Assembly (NCBI RefSeq): GCF_021922925.1
Contig: NZ_CP040786.1
Coordinates: 992,001 to 1,056,000 of the forward strand
Reading direction: 5' to 3'
Source: Clavibacter phaseoli
Lineage (GTDB): Bacteria; Actinomycetota; Actinomycetes; Actinomycetales; Microbacteriaceae
DNA: 64,000 bases
Made by a program: the position numbers and the translations under genes
Notes under the pieces: generated by a model
What the model was told of the DNA's origin: nothing
Databases searched by the model: none
What the model saw: the letters and a program-made list of their open reading frames with translations, nothing else
In this document: in pieces, positions 52,181 through 61,980 of the stretch
Layout: every line of letters starts with the position of its first letter
Numbering within the stretch: position 1 is the stretch's first letter

Positions 52181-54306
52181 CCGACACCAGCCGCTTCCGG
52201 GAGCTCGTGGCGCTCGACCCCGACGAGGTCGTCACCCACTCGCACGTCCGCGACGTGCCGCTGCCCTCGGGCGGCGTGCTCGCGCTCGTCACGCTCGACA
52301 ACGGGCGCGACCACACCCGTCCGTCGACCCTCGGGCCGGCCACCCTGCTGGAGCTCGCCGACGCGCTCGACGGCCTCGCGGCGCGGGCGGCGTCCGGCGA
52401 GATCCGCGGGGTCGCCATCACGGGCAAGCCGTTCATCCTCGCCGCGGGCGCCGACCTCAGCAAGGTCGGCGAGATCCCCAGCCGCGAGGTCGGCCGCCAA
52501 ATGGCGCAGCTCGGGCACGACACCCTCGGCCGGCTGCACCGTCTCGGCGTGCCGTCGTTCACGTTCATCAACGGGCTCGCGCTCGGCGGCGGGCTCGAGA
52601 TCGGCCTGAACTCGGACTACCGCACGGTCGACGAGTCCGTGCCCGCGGTCGCGCTGCCCGAGGTCTTCCTCGGGATCATCCCCGGCTGGGGCGGCGCGTG
52701 GCTGCTGCCGAACCTGATCGGCATCGAGAACGCCCTCAAGGTGGTCATCGAGAACCCGCTCAAGAACAACCGCACGCTGAAGGCCGCGGACGTCATGGAG
52801 CTCGGCATCGCCGACGCGTCCTTCCCCTCCGCCTCGTTCCTCGAGCAGTCGATCCGCTGGGCCGACGGGGTCATCTCCGGCGCGATCGAGGTGAAGCGGC
52901 CGAACGCGCCGGGCCGCCTCGAGCGCATCGCGAAGTGGGACGTCGCCATCGGGATCGCGCGGAAGTCGCTCGAGCAGCGGATCGGCACGGTCGCCCTCTC
53001 GCCGTACCGCGCCCTCGACCTCCTGCAGGCCGCGAAGCGGAGCACGCGCGAGGAGGGCTTCGCCGCCGAGGACGAGGCCCTCGCCGACCTCATCTCGGGC
53101 GACCAGTTCCGCGCCAGCATCTACGCGTTCGACCTCGTGCAGAAGCGCGCCAAGCGCCCCGCGGGAGCGCCGGACGCGAAGGCGGCCCGGCCGGTCACCA
53201 AGGTCGGCGTCGTCGGCGCCGGCCTCATGGCGTCGCAGTTCGCGCTGCTGTTCGTGCGCCGGCTGCAGGTGCCCGTGGTCATCACCGACCTCGACCAGGC
53301 GCGCGTCGACGCGGGGGTCGCCGGCATCCACGGGGAGATCCGGAAGCTCGCCGAGAAGGGGCGCATCTCCCCCGACGAGGCCAACCGGCTCACCGCGCTC
53401 ATCACGGGCACGACCGACAAGGCCGACTTCGCCGACGCGGACTGGGTCATCGAGGCCGTGTTCGAGGAGCTGGGCGTGAAGCAGGCGGTGTTCGCCGAGA
53501 TCGAGCAGCACGTGTCGGAGACGGCGATCCTCGCGACCAACACGTCGAGCCTCTCGGTCGAGCGCATCGCCGAGCGCCTGCAGCACCCGGAGCGGGTCGT
53601 GGGCTTCCACTTCTTCAACCCGGTCGCCGTGATGCCGCTCATCGAGGTCGTGCGCACGCCGCAGACCACCGACGAGACGCTGTCGACCGCGATGCAGGTC
53701 GCGAAGAGGCTCCGGAAGAACGCCGTCATCACGAGGGACACCCCCGGCTTCGTGGTGAACCGGATCCTCGCGAAGGTCCTCGGCGAGGCCATGCACGCCG
53801 TGGACACGGGCACGCCCTTCGAGGTCGTCGACCGGTCGCTCGCGCCGTTCGGCCTGCCGATGACGCCGTTCGAGCTGCTCGAGCTCGTGGGACTCAAGGT
53901 CGGCGCGCACGTGCTCGACACGCATCACGCCGCGTTCCCCGACCGCTTCTTCGAGAGCCCCAACCTCCACCGGCTCGCGGACCTCGGTCGGATCTACGCG
54001 CGCGACGCGAAGGGCCGCCCGACGGGCTTCGACAAGGAGGCCGTGCGCATCGTGAAGGGCGGCACGGACCCGATGACGGCGGAGGAGATCCGCGCGCGCG
54101 TCGAGACGGGGCTCGCGGACGAGGTGCATCGCATGCTCGAGGACGACGTCGTGCACGCGGCGGAGGACATCGACCTGTGCCTCATCCTCGGCGCCGGCTA
54201 CCCGTTCCAGATGGGCGGCCTCACGCCGTACCTCGACCGCGTCGGGGCGAGCGACCGGGCGTTCGGCGACACGTTCCACCACCCGCCCATCCGCGGCGTG
54301 GCGTAG
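52177..54306 (+). CDS. fadB: Fatty-acid oxidation multifunctional protein (enoyl-CoA hydratase/3-hydroxyacyl-CoA dehydrogenase)
   Basis: 709 residues. The N-terminal crotonase domain carries AAGADLSKVG (oxyanion hole), GLALGGGLEIGLNSDYR (first Glu) and LPEVFLGIIPGWGG (second Glu). A linker leads to the NAD-binding domain (VGVVGAGLMASQFA; GxMA rather than GxMG) with ATNTSSLSV and the catalytic VGFHFFNP, then the C-terminal dehydrogenase domain (DTPGFVVNRIL). It forms the alpha subunit with the overlapping thiolase gene. Confidence 0.94.
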   Translation: MTDTSRFRELVALDPDEVVTHSHVRDVPLPSGGVLALVTLDNGRDHTRPSTLGPATLLELADALDGLAARAASGEIRGVAITGKPFILAAGADLSKVGEIPSREVGRQMAQLGHDTLGRLHRLGVPSFTFINGLALGGGLEIGLNSDYRTVDESVPAVALPEVFLGIIPGWGGAWLLPNLIGIENALKVVIENPLKNNRTLKAADVMELGIADASFPSASFLEQSIRWADGVISGAIEVKRPNAPGRLERIAKWDVAIGIARKSLEQRIGTVALSPYRALDLLQAAKRSTREEGFAAEDEALADLISGDQFRASIYAFDLVQKRAKRPAGAPDAKAARPVTKVGVVGAGLMASQFALLFVRRLQVPVVITDLDQARVDAGVAGIHGEIRKLAEKGRISPDEANRLTALITGTTDKADFADADWVIEAVFEELGVKQAVFAEIEQHVSETAILATNTSSLSVERIAERLQHPERVVGFHFFNPVAVMPLIEVVRTPQTTDETLSTAMQVAKRLRKNAVITRDTPGFVVNRILAKVLGEAMHAVDTGTPFEVVDRSLAPFGLPMTPFELLELVGLKVGAHVLDTHHAAFPDRFFESPNLHRLADLGRIYARDAKGRPTGFDKEAVRIVKGGTDPMTAEEIRARVETGLADEVHRMLEDDVVHAAEDIDLCLILGAGYPFQMGGLTPYLDRVGASDRAFGDTFHHPPIRGVA

Positions 54307-54321
54307 CTCCACCGGCACGAC

Positions 54322-54354
54322 AGGAGGGCCCGGCCGCATCGGCCGGGCCCTCCT
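54322..54354. terminator. Bidirectional terminator between fadB and dxs
   Basis: A perfect 15-bp stem, AGGAGGGCCCGGCCG and its complement, with a CAT loop, lies between the convergent stops (54306 and 54371). Confidence 0.8.
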
Positions 54355-54370
54355 CGCGTGCGTCGGGCGG

Positions 54371-56323
54371 TCAGGCCTGCTCGTCGTCCTCCGTGCGGAT
54401 CGAGACGCGGTCCCCGTCCTCCGGCAGCGGCCGGGCCGCGGGCACGCGGCTACCGAGCACCTGGGCGACGACGTCCCGTGCGATGTGCTGCGGCGTGAGG
54501 CCGATGCGCTCGAGGATCTCCGAGCGCGTGCCGTGGTCGAGGAACTCGTCCGGCAGGCCTAGCTCGGTCACGCCGGTGTCGATGCCGGCCTCGCGGAGGT
54601 CCTGGCGGATGCGCGTGCCGATGCCGCCCACGACGACGCCGTCCTCGATCGTCACGACGAGCCGGTGCGTGCCGCCGAGCTCCACGACGCTGCGCGGCAC
54701 GGGCACGACCCACCGCGGGTCGACGACGGTGGCGCCGATGCCCTGCGCGGCGAGGCGCTTCGCGACCTCGATGCCCATGGTCGCCATGGGACCCACGGTG
54801 ACGATGAGCACGTCCTGGGACGCCGACTCGTGCAGCACGTCGACGCCGTCGTCCAGGCGTCGCACGGCCTCGATCTCGTCGCCGACGTTGCCCTTGGAGA
54901 AGCGCACGACGGTCGGCGCGTCGTCGACCTTCACGGCCTCGCCGAGCTCCTCGCGGAGGCGGGTGGCGTCGCGCGGGGCGCTCAGGCGGATGTGCGGCAC
55001 GATCTGCAGCAGCGCCAGGTCCCACATGCCGTGGTGGCTCGGCCCGTCGGGACCGGTGACGCCCGCGCGGTCGAGCACGAAGGTCACGCCGGCGCGGTGC
55101 AGCGCGACGTCCATGAGCACCTGGTCGAAGGCGCGGTTGACGAAGGTGGCGTAGAGCGCGACCACGGGGTGGAGGCCCCCGTACGCGAGGCCCGCGGCGC
55201 TCGTCACCGCGTGCTGCTCGGCGATGCCGACGTCGTGCACGCGCTCCGGGAAGCGCTCCGCGAACCGGTCGAGGCCGACCGGGCGCAGCATGGCGGCGGT
55301 GATCCCGACGATGCGCTCGTCCTGCTCCGCGAGGTGCAGGATCTCGTCGGCGAAGACGCTGGTCCAGCTGGGGGCGTGCGACGCGTCGACGGGCTCGCCG
55401 GTCTCGGGGTCGATCTGCCCCACCGCGTGGAACTGGTCCGCGACGTCCCGGCGGGCGGGCTCGTACCCGCGGCCCTTCTCCGTGATCGCGTGCACGATGA
55501 CGGGCGCGCCGTAGTCGCGCGCCTGCTCGAGCGCCTCCTCCATCGCCTGCTGGTCGTGCCCGTCGATGGGCCCCAGGTACTTGATGTCGAGGTTGGAGTA
55601 CAGCGCCTCGTTGTCGGTGACGCGCGTGAGGAAGCCGTGCAGGCCCCCGCGGAGGCCGCGGTAGAGGCTGTCCCCGGGTGCTCCGAAGACGCCGAACACG
55701 CGCTGGCTCGTCTCGTACAGCCCGCGGTAGGTGCGGCGGGTGCGCACCGTGTTGAGGAACCGGGCCATGCCGCCGATGGTCGGGGCGTAGGACCGCCCGT
55801 TGTCGTTGACGACGATGATCAGCTTCCGCGTGTTGTCGTCGGAGATGTTGTTGAGCGCCTCCCACGTCATGCCGCCGGTGAGGGCGCCGTCGCCCACCAC
55901 CGCGACCACGTGGCGGTCGGTCTGGCCCGTGATCCCGAAGGCCCGCGAGATCCCGTCGGCCCAGCTCAGCGAGCTCGACGCGTGCGAGCTCTCGACGATG
56001 TCGTGCTCCGACTCCGCGCGCTGAGGGTAGCCGGCCAGGCCGCCCGACTCGCGGAGCCGCGAGAAGTCCTGCCGGCCCGTGAGCAGCTTGTGCACGTACG
56101 ACTGGTGGCCGGTGTCGAAGACGATGGGGTCCCTCGGGGAGTCGAAGACCCGGTGGATGGCGAGGGTCGTCTCGACGACGCCGAGGTTCGGCCCGAGGTG
56201 GCCGCCCGTCTTGGAGACCTCCGCGACGAGGAACTGCCGGATCTCCGCCGCGAGCTCGAGCATCTGCTCGCGGCTCAGCCGGTCGAGGTCCCGGGGTCCC
56301 GTGATCGTCTCGAGGATTCCCAT
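54371..56323 (-). CDS. dxs: 1-deoxy-D-xylulose-5-phosphate synthase
   Basis: 650 residues, first enzyme of the MEP isoprenoid pathway, TPP-dependent. FDTGHQSYVHKLLTGR, the TPP/Mg motif GDGALTGGMTWEALN...VVNDN, DGPSHHGMWDLALL, and RDATRLREELGEA are in order. ATG at 56323 has GGAAGGCGG upstream; the frame is open further but lacks homology. dxs lies beside the DUF3000-RNase D genes as in mycobacteria. Product feeds the carrier lipid recycled by UppP. Confidence 0.96.
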   Translation of the reverse strand: MGILETITGPRDLDRLSREQMLELAAEIRQFLVAEVSKTGGHLGPNLGVVETTLAIHRVFDSPRDPIVFDTGHQSYVHKLLTGRQDFSRLRESGGLAGYPQRAESEHDIVESSHASSSLSWADGISRAFGITGQTDRHVVAVVGDGALTGGMTWEALNNISDDNTRKLIIVVNDNGRSYAPTIGGMARFLNTVRTRRTYRGLYETSQRVFGVFGAPGDSLYRGLRGGLHGFLTRVTDNEALYSNLDIKYLGPIDGHDQQAMEEALEQARDYGAPVIVHAITEKGRGYEPARRDVADQFHAVGQIDPETGEPVDASHAPSWTSVFADEILHLAEQDERIVGITAAMLRPVGLDRFAERFPERVHDVGIAEQHAVTSAAGLAYGGLHPVVALYATFVNRAFDQVLMDVALHRAGVTFVLDRAGVTGPDGPSHHGMWDLALLQIVPHIRLSAPRDATRLREELGEAVKVDDAPTVVRFSKGNVGDEIEAVRRLDDGVDVLHESASQDVLIVTVGPMATMGIEVAKRLAAQGIGATVVDPRWVVPVPRSVVELGGTHRLVVTIEDGVVVGGIGTRIRQDLREAGIDTGVTELGLPDEFLDHGTRSEILERIGLTPQHIARDVVAQVLGSRVPAARPLPEDGDRVSIRTEDDEQA

Positions 56324-56397
56324 GCTGACCGCCTTCCATCGGGAGCCATGTCCAGGCTCCCGCCTCATCGAGTGTACGCAGGGCCCTGCATGCACGA

Positions 56398-56427
56398 AGG
56401 AGGCCGGGCGTCGCCGCCCGGCCTCCT
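56398..56427 (-). terminator. Terminator hairpin after acnA
   Basis: A perfect 13-bp stem, AGGAGGCCGGGCG and its complement, with a TCGC loop, 10 nt past the aconitase stop. Confidence 0.75.
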
Positions 56428-56437
56428 CAGGTCGCCG

Positions 56438-59251
56438 TTACGCGACCAGGCTGCGCAGCACGTACTGCAGGATGCCGCCGTTGCGGTAGTAGTCCGCCTC
56501 GCCGGGGGTGTCGATGCGCACGACCGCGTCGAACTCCACCGTCTCCTTGCCCGCGGCAGAGTCGGCGGTGGGCGCCGCGACGACGTGCACCGTGCGCGGC
56601 GTGGTGCCGGAGTTCAGCTCCTCGAGCCCGGTGATGCTGATCTCCTCGGTGCCGTCGAGCCCGAGCGACGCCCAGGTCTCGCCCGCCGGGAACTGCAGCG
56701 GGACGACGCCCATGCCGATGAGGTTGGAGCGGTGGATCCGCTCGAAGCTCTCGGTGATGACCGCCTTGACGCCCAGGAGGCTCGTGCCCTTCGCCGCCCA
56801 GTCGCGCGACGAGCCGGAGCCGTACTCCTTGCCGCCGAGGATCACGAGCGGGGTGCCCGCCGCCTGGTAGTTCTCGGACGCGTCGTAGATGAACGACTGC
56901 GGGCCGCCCTCCTGCGTGAAGTCGCGCGTGTAGCCGCCCTCGACGCCGTCGAGCAGCTGGTTGCGGAGGCGGATGTTCGCGAACGTGCCGCGGATCATGA
57001 CCTCGTGGTTGCCGCGGCGCGAGCCGTAGGAGTTGTAGTCCTTGCGGCCGACGCCGTGCTCGTCGAGGTAGCGGCCCGCGGGGCTGTCCGCCTTGATCGA
57101 GCCGGCCGGGCTGATGTGGTCGGTCGTGACCGAGTCGCCCAGCTTGGCGAGGACGCGCGCGCCCTGGATGTCGGAGACCGGCGTGATCTCCATCGTGAGG
57201 CCCTCGAAGTACGGGGGCTTCCGCACGTAGGTCGACTCCGCGTCCCACTCGAACGTCGCGCCAATGGGCGTGGGGAGCGAGCGCCAGCGCTCGTCGCCGT
57301 CGAAGACGCCGGCGTACTGGTGCGTGAACATGCCCGTGTCGATGGAGCTGTCGATGGTCGACTGGACCTCGGCCGCGTCGGGCCAGATGTCCTTGAGGAA
57401 CACGTCGTTGCCGTCGGCGTCGGTGCCCAGCGCGTCGGCGTCGAAGTCGAAGTTCATCGACCCGGCCAGCGCGTAGGCGATCACGAGCGGCGGGCTCGCC
57501 AGGTAGTTCATCTTCACGTCGGGGTTGATGCGGCCCTCGAAGTTCCGGTTGCCCGAGAGGACGGCCGTGACGGCGAGGTCGTTGTCCTGCACCGCGGTGG
57601 AGATCTCGTCGATCAGCGGGCCCGAGTTGCCGATGCAGGTCGTGCAGCCGTAGCCGACCGTGTAGAAGCCGAGGTCCTCGAGGTACGTGGTGAGGCCGGA
57701 CTTCTCGTAGTAGTCCGTGACGACCTTGGATCCGGGCGCCAGCGTGGTCTTGACCCACGGCTTGGCCTTGAGGCCCTTCTTGCTCGCGTTGCGGGCGAGG
57801 AGCCCGGCCGCGAGCATGACCGACGGGTTGGACGTGTTGGTGCACGAGGTGATGGCCGCGATGGCGACCGCGCCGTGGTCCAGCGTGAAGTCGCTGCCGT
57901 CCTCGAGGGTGACGTGCGTGGGCTTCGAGACCGAGGAGGGGCTTTGCGACGCGTGGTGGTGCTCGTGCGACGAGTGCTCGTCCTCCGGCTGCAGCTCGCC
58001 CGGGTCGGACGCCGGGAAGCTCATCGCCGTCGTGAGGTCGACGATGTCGTGGTCGACCTGCGCGTAGTCGTTGAGGTCGCGCTCGAACTGCGACTTCGCG
58101 TCGGTCAGCTCGATGCGGTCCTGTGGGCGCTTCGGGCCGGCGATGGAGGGGACGACCGTCGAGAGGTCGAGCTCCAGGTACTCGCTGAACGACGGCTCGA
58201 CGTCGGCGTCGTGCCACAGCTTCTGCTCCTTGGCGTACGCCTCGACGAGCGCGACCTGCTCCTCGCTGCGGCCGGTGAGGCGCAGGTACTCGAGGGTGAC
58301 GTCGTCGATGGGGAAGACGGCCGCGGTCGAGCCGAACTCGGGGCTCATGTTGCCGATGGTGGCGCGGTTGGCGAGCGGGACGGCGCCGACGCCCGTGCCG
58401 TAGAACTCCACGAACTTGCCGACGACGCCGTGCTTGCGCAGCATCTGCGTGATCGTGAGCACCACGTCCGTCGCGGTGACGCCCGTGGGGATCTCGCCCG
58501 CGAGCTTGAAGCCGACGACCTTGGGGATGAGCATCGAGACGGGCTGGCCGAGCATGGCCGCCTCCGCCTCGATCCCGCCGACGCCCCAGCCCAGCACGCC
58601 CAGGCCGTTGACCATGGTGGTGTGCGAGTCGGTGCCGACGCAGGTGTCGGGGTACGCCTGGAGCGCGCCGCCCACCTCGCGCGTCATCGTGACGCGGGCG
58701 AGGTGCTCGATGTTGACCTGGTGGACGATGCCCGTGCCGGGCGGGACGACCTTGAAGTCCTCGAACGCCGTCTGGCCCCAGCGGAGGAACTGGTACCGCT
58801 CGCCGTTGCGCTCGTACTCGATGTCGACGTTGCGCTCGAGCGCGTCCTCGGAGCCGAAGAGGTCGGCGATGACCGAGTGGTCGATCACGAGCTCGGCGGG
58901 CGCCAGCGGGTTGATCTTGGTGGGGTCGCCGCCCAGCTCGCCGACGGCCTCGCGCATGGTGGCGAGGTCGACGATGCAGGGGACGCCGGTGAAGTCCTGC
59001 ATCACGACGCGCGCGGGCGTGAACTGGATCTCGGTGTCGGGCTCGGACTCCGGGGCCCAGTCGCCGAGGGCGCTGATCTGGCTGCCGGTGACGTTCTTGC
59101 CGTCCTCGGTGCGGAGGAGGTTCTCGAGCAGCACCTTGAGGCTGAACGGGAGACGCTCGTGGCCCGCCACGGTGTCGATGCGGTAGATCTCGTAGTCGGT
59201 GTCCCCGACGCGGAGTGTGTCCTTCGCGCCGAAGCTGTTGATTGCAGACAC
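56438..59251 (-). CDS. acnA: Aconitate hydratase AcnA
   Basis: 937 residues, [4Fe-4S] enzyme of the TCA cycle of the AcnA/IRP1 type. The cluster ligands are C470 (SCTNTSNPS), C536 and C539 ([10 protein letters not shown]). A His/Glu/Ser-rich insert ([18 protein letters not shown]) lies between the first domains and is unusual. The C-terminal swivel domain has [16 protein letters not shown] at 59251 has GGAAGAGGG upstream. The leader is about 150 nt, and a perfect palindrome sits at the promoter. Confidence 0.95.
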   Translation of the reverse strand: MSAINSFGAKDTLRVGDTDYEIYRIDTVAGHERLPFSLKVLLENLLRTEDGKNVTGSQISALGDWAPESEPDTEIQFTPARVVMQDFTGVPCIVDLATMREAVGELGGDPTKINPLAPAELVIDHSVIADLFGSEDALERNVDIEYERNGERYQFLRWGQTAFEDFKVVPPGTGIVHQVNIEHLARVTMTREVGGALQAYPDTCVGTDSHTTMVNGLGVLGWGVGGIEAEAAMLGQPVSMLIPKVVGFKLAGEIPTGVTATDVVLTITQMLRKHGVVGKFVEFYGTGVGAVPLANRATIGNMSPEFGSTAAVFPIDDVTLEYLRLTGRSEEQVALVEAYAKEQKLWHDADVEPSFSEYLELDLSTVVPSIAGPKRPQDRIELTDAKSQFERDLNDYAQVDHDIVDLTTAMSFPASDPGELQPEDEHSSHEHHHASQSPSSVSKPTHVTLEDGSDFTLDHGAVAIAAITSCTNTSNPSVMLAAGLLARNASKKGLKAKPWVKTTLAPGSKVVTDYYEKSGLTTYLEDLGFYTVGYGCTTCIGNSGPLIDEISTAVQDNDLAVTAVLSGNRNFEGRINPDVKMNYLASPPLVIAYALAGSMNFDFDADALGTDADGNDVFLKDIWPDAAEVQSTIDSSIDTGMFTHQYAGVFDGDERWRSLPTPIGATFEWDAESTYVRKPPYFEGLTMEITPVSDIQGARVLAKLGDSVTTDHISPAGSIKADSPAGRYLDEHGVGRKDYNSYGSRRGNHEVMIRGTFANIRLRNQLLDGVEGGYTRDFTQEGGPQSFIYDASENYQAAGTPLVILGGKEYGSGSSRDWAAKGTSLLGVKAVITESFERIHRSNLIGMGVVPLQFPAGETWASLGLDGTEEISITGLEELNSGTTPRTVHVVAAPTADSAAGKETVEFDAVVRIDTPGEADYYRNGGILQYVLRSLVA

Positions 59252-59386
59252 GTGGCCCTCTTCCCTCGCTGGATGGGCGCGGAAGTCGATTCCGCCCGTC
59301 ATCCGATCTTGGTCGCCCGCCGCGGCCGGGTCCAGTAAGGCGACCCTGATCGGGCACGCCGACGCGAGGCGGGACGGCGCCGATGT

Positions 59387-59402
59387 ATCTCGACGTCGAG
59401 AT
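59387..59402 (-). promoter_or_regulatory. Perfect 16-bp palindrome at the acnA promoter
   Basis: ATCTCGACGTCGAGAT is fully symmetric. On the minus strand a TAGATT -10 candidate (59404-59409) sits immediately upstream, so a bound protein would cover the transcription start. The form ATCTcgaNNtcgAGAT matches MarR-type operators such as those of MhqR in Bacillus; in Streptomyces the MarR protein TamR is reported to act on aconitase. Confidence 0.65.
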
Positions 59403-59491
59403 GAATCTACCATCGCGTCGCCGGGCCGGTCGCCGCGGCGCGCGGTCATCGCCGCGCCGTCGACGCCGGTGGGATGGAGAGGAGCGGCGGC

Positions 59492-60283
59492 TCAGCCGGC
59501 GGCCGGTGCCGCCGGGTCCTTGGCGTAGACGGCCCGGACGAACAGCCACGACAGGACGAGGAGCACGCCGTAGAGGGGCGTGCCCATCACCAGGCGCGCG
59601 ACGCCGAGCGCGTCGATGGAGTCGGAGAGGTAGAGCGGGAGCTGCACGGCGAGACGCAGGGCGAAGAAGCCCACCCACACGAGCGTGAGGAGGCGGAGGG
59701 CCCTGGCCTTCCTGCGGTCCTGCCGCCACGCCGTGCCGTCTCCCATGAGGAAGCCGACGGCGACCCCGACGAGCGGCCAGCCGACCACGACGGAGACCAG
59801 GAGCACCGCGAAGTACGCGCCGTTCGTCCAGAGGCCGAGCGCGTAGAAGTCGCGCCCCTCCCCCGAGCGGAGCGCCAGGAGCGCGGAGATGACGATGCCG
59901 ACGAGCCCACCCACCGCGGGGGCGACGGCCGAGCGCTGCACGAGCCGGGCCACGACCGCGACGACCGCGACGACGACCGGCACGGCGACCGAGAGCACGA
60001 TGTCGCGGGTGATCGTGAAGGCGACGAGGAAGAGGAGCCCGGGCACGATCGCCTCGAGGACGCCCCGGATCCCGCCCATCGCGGCGAGGAGCGTCGCGGC
60101 GGTCATGGTCTCGCCGCGCGCGGCCCGCCCGAGGCCCGCGCGCTCCGCGGCCTGCGCCATGCTCGCGCCGAGGGCCTCACCGGGTGCGGGCGCGGATGCG
60201 CGCGACGCGTCGTCGGGCTCGGACGGCCCGTCGGCATGGTCGGGACGTCGGGGATCCCGCTCGAGCGGACCCTCGCCCGACAC
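59492..60283 (-). CDS. DUF3159 membrane protein
   Basis: 263 residues. A charged N-terminal 70 residues precede five to six membrane helices starting at IVPGLLFLVAFTI. Blocks AVGFLMGDGTAWRQDRRKARAL and LGVARLVMGTPLYGVLLVLSWLFVRAVYA are typical of the family. Function unknown. It follows DUF3710 after 2 nt in the dut operon, as in mycobacteria (Rv2697c region). GTG start. Confidence 0.88.
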   Translation of the reverse strand: MSGEGPLERDPRRPDHADGPSEPDDASRASAPAPGEALGASMAQAAERAGLGRAARGETMTAATLLAAMGGIRGVLEAIVPGLLFLVAFTITRDIVLSVAVPVVVAVVAVVARLVQRSAVAPAVGGLVGIVISALLALRSGEGRDFYALGLWTNGAYFAVLLVSVVVGWPLVGVAVGFLMGDGTAWRQDRRKARALRLLTLVWVGFFALRLAVQLPLYLSDSIDALGVARLVMGTPLYGVLLVLSWLFVRAVYAKDPAAPAAG

Positions 60284-60285
60284 GC

Positions 60286-60978
60286 TCAGGCGCCCAGCGC
60301 GGGGGCCGGGCTCTCGCCGGCCGGAGCCGCGCCCGGGGTGGTGCCGACCTGAGCGGCGGGCATCTTGAGCGGGATGAGGTCGCGCGGGGGCATGGGCGAG
60401 GATCCGCGCACCACGACGACGCTGCGGAAGAGGTCCTCGACGGCGGCGGCGGCCTCGGGATCGGTCACGGCGCGTCCGGTGATGACGCCGCGCAGGAACC
60501 AGCGCGGGCCGTCCACGCCGATGAAGCGGGCCTCGCGCGTGCTGGCCGCCGGCTGGCCGGGCTGCTGCACGACCGGGATGACGGCGTGGAGCTCGGGACC
60601 GAAGGGTCCGTCCGCGAGGCGCGTCGTGCCGCCCTGCCGCTGGATCTGCTCCCCGATCGTCGTGCGGATCTCGTGCCACAGCCCGCTCGAGCGCGGCGCG
60701 GCGAACGGCTGCACCTGGAGGCTGGACTCGGCGAAGTCGAGGCCGATCGCGACGACCTGCTGCGTGCCCTCGGCGACCTCGAGGCGAAGGTGGAGGCCCT
60801 CGCGCGGCAGGATCTTGATCCCGCCGAGGTCGACGTACGGTCGGACGGGGTTCGCCTCGGTCTCGTCGAGCGGCCCCTCGTCGGCCCGGTCGTCGGGCGC
60901 GGACTTGGCGTCCAGGGCGTGCTCGGCGTCGTCCGCGAGGGCGGCGTCGTCCGGCTGGTTCGCGTTCTCGTCGGTCAT
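60286..60978 (-). CDS. DUF3710 family protein
   Basis: 230 residues. An acidic N-terminus (about 1-45) is followed by YVDLGGIKILPREGLHLRLEVAEGTQQVVAIGLDF, FAAPRSSGLWHEIRTTI and FIGVDGPRWFLRGVITG, the hallmarks of this actinobacterial family. No catalytic residues are evident. The ATG overlaps the dut stop (ATGA). Confidence 0.9.
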   Translation of the reverse strand: MTDENANQPDDAALADDAEHALDAKSAPDDRADEGPLDETEANPVRPYVDLGGIKILPREGLHLRLEVAEGTQQVVAIGLDFAESSLQVQPFAAPRSSGLWHEIRTTIGEQIQRQGGTTRLADGPFGPELHAVIPVVQQPGQPAASTREARFIGVDGPRWFLRGVITGRAVTDPEAAAAVEDLFRSVVVVRGSSPMPPRDLIPLKMPAAQVGTTPGAAPAGESPAPALGA

Positions 60979-61445
60979 GTTCGGTCTCCTGGGTCTCGGA
61001 CGGGGAGGGCGCCGGTGCCCGTGGAGCCGAAGCCCCCCGTGCCGCGGTGGCTCCCGGGCAGCTTCTCGACGGGCACGAAGCGCACCCGGCTGACCGGCAT
61101 GACGACGACCTGCGCGATGCGGTCGCCGACCGCGACATCGTACGCGGCCTCGGTGTCGGTGTTGAGGAGGGTGACGCGGATCTCGCCGCGGTACCCCGCG
61201 TCGACGGTGCCGGGCGCGTTGACGATCGTGATGCCGTGGCGCGCGGCGAGGCCGCTGCGGGGGAGGACGAAGGCGGCGTACCCGTCCGGGAGGGCGATCG
61301 ACACGCCCGTGCCGACGGTGGCCCGCTGGCCGGGCTCGAGGCGCAGGGACTCCGCGCTCACGAGGTCCGCGCCGGCGTCGCCGGGATGCGCGTAGGCCGG
61401 GATCGGGGCGTCGCCCGCGATGAGGACGTCGACGGGATCGGGCAC
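60975..61445 (-). CDS. dut: dUTP diphosphatase
   Basis: 156 residues, trimeric dUTPase that removes dUTP and makes dUMP. Motifs: AGADLVSAE (1), PRSGLAARHG (2), VDAGYRGEIRVTLLNT (3), GDRIAQVVV (4) and the P-loop-like HRGTGGFGSTG (5). The GTG lies 6 nt after a TAGCCT -10 box without Shine-Dalgarno, so the dut-DUF3710-DUF3159 unit probably begins with a leaderless message. Confidence 0.96.
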   Translation of the reverse strand: MPDPVDVLIAGDAPIPAYAHPGDAGADLVSAESLRLEPGQRATVGTGVSIALPDGYAAFVLPRSGLAARHGITIVNAPGTVDAGYRGEIRVTLLNTDTEAAYDVAVGDRIAQVVVMPVSRVRFVPVEKLPGSHRGTGGFGSTGTGALPVRDPGDRT

Positions 61446-61451
61446 GGTCCG

Positions 61452-61457
61452 AGGCTA
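61452..61457 (-). promoter_or_regulatory. -10 box TAGCCT, leaderless-type promoter of dut
   Basis: Ends 6 nt before the dut GTG. The divergent DUF3093 gene starts only 38 nt away and its -10 candidate (around 61473-61478) is also just 5 nt before its ATG. Confidence 0.55.
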
Positions 61458-61483
61458 GTGCAGGAATCTGATGCAATAGGCGC

Positions 61484-61933
61484 ATGCCCGCATCCCCCTA
61501 CAGCGAGCGGCTGTGGCCTGCTCCCTGGCTCTTCGTCGCCACCGCCCTCGTCATGCCCGCGAGCCTGCTCGTGTTCCTCCCCATCAGCGTCGTCGCCGGG
61601 GTGGTCGTCGCGATCGTGCTGTACGCGGGCGTCGTCGCCACGCTCGTGCTCACCAGCCCGGTCATCGAGGTGGTGGACGGGCGGCTGCGGGCCGGTCGCG
61701 CGTCCATCGACGTCGACCAGCTCGGCGGGCCAGAGGCATTCCGAGGCGCTCAGGCGACGGCCGAGCGCGGCACGCGGCTGCACGCGCGGGCGTACCTCGT
61801 CATCCGCGGATGGGTGGACCCGGTGGTCAAGGTGCCGCTCCTGGACGCGGCGGATCCCGCTCCCTACTGGTTGCTGTCCACGCGCACCCCGGAACGACTG
61901 ATCGCCGCGATCCGGGGATCGCGGCGATCATGA
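61484..61933 (+). CDS. DUF3093 membrane protein
   Basis: 149 residues. Two membrane helices (PWLFVATALVMPASLLVFLPI and AGVVVAIVLYAGVVATLVL) are followed by a PH-like beta region (IEVVDGRLRAGRASIDVDQLG) ending PYWLLSTRTPERLIAAI. Conserved beside dut in Actinobacteria. Function unknown. Likely leaderless. Confidence 0.9.
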   Translation: MPASPYSERLWPAPWLFVATALVMPASLLVFLPISVVAGVVVAIVLYAGVVATLVLTSPVIEVVDGRLRAGRASIDVDQLGGPEAFRGAQATAERGTRLHARAYLVIRGWVDPVVKVPLLDAADPAPYWLLSTRTPERLIAAIRGSRRS

Positions 61934-61980
61934 CGTTCGGTCAGGCGCGGGGCCTGTAGGGGCTGTCGCCCGGCGTCGCA

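Noticed and set aside
54665..59338. A continuous open frame of about 1550 codons on the plus strand across dxs and acnA
   Set aside because: It is antisense to two unmistakable enzymes; the translation is a Val/Arg/Glu/Asp-rich string without domains, the usual shadow in a genome with GC-rich third positions.
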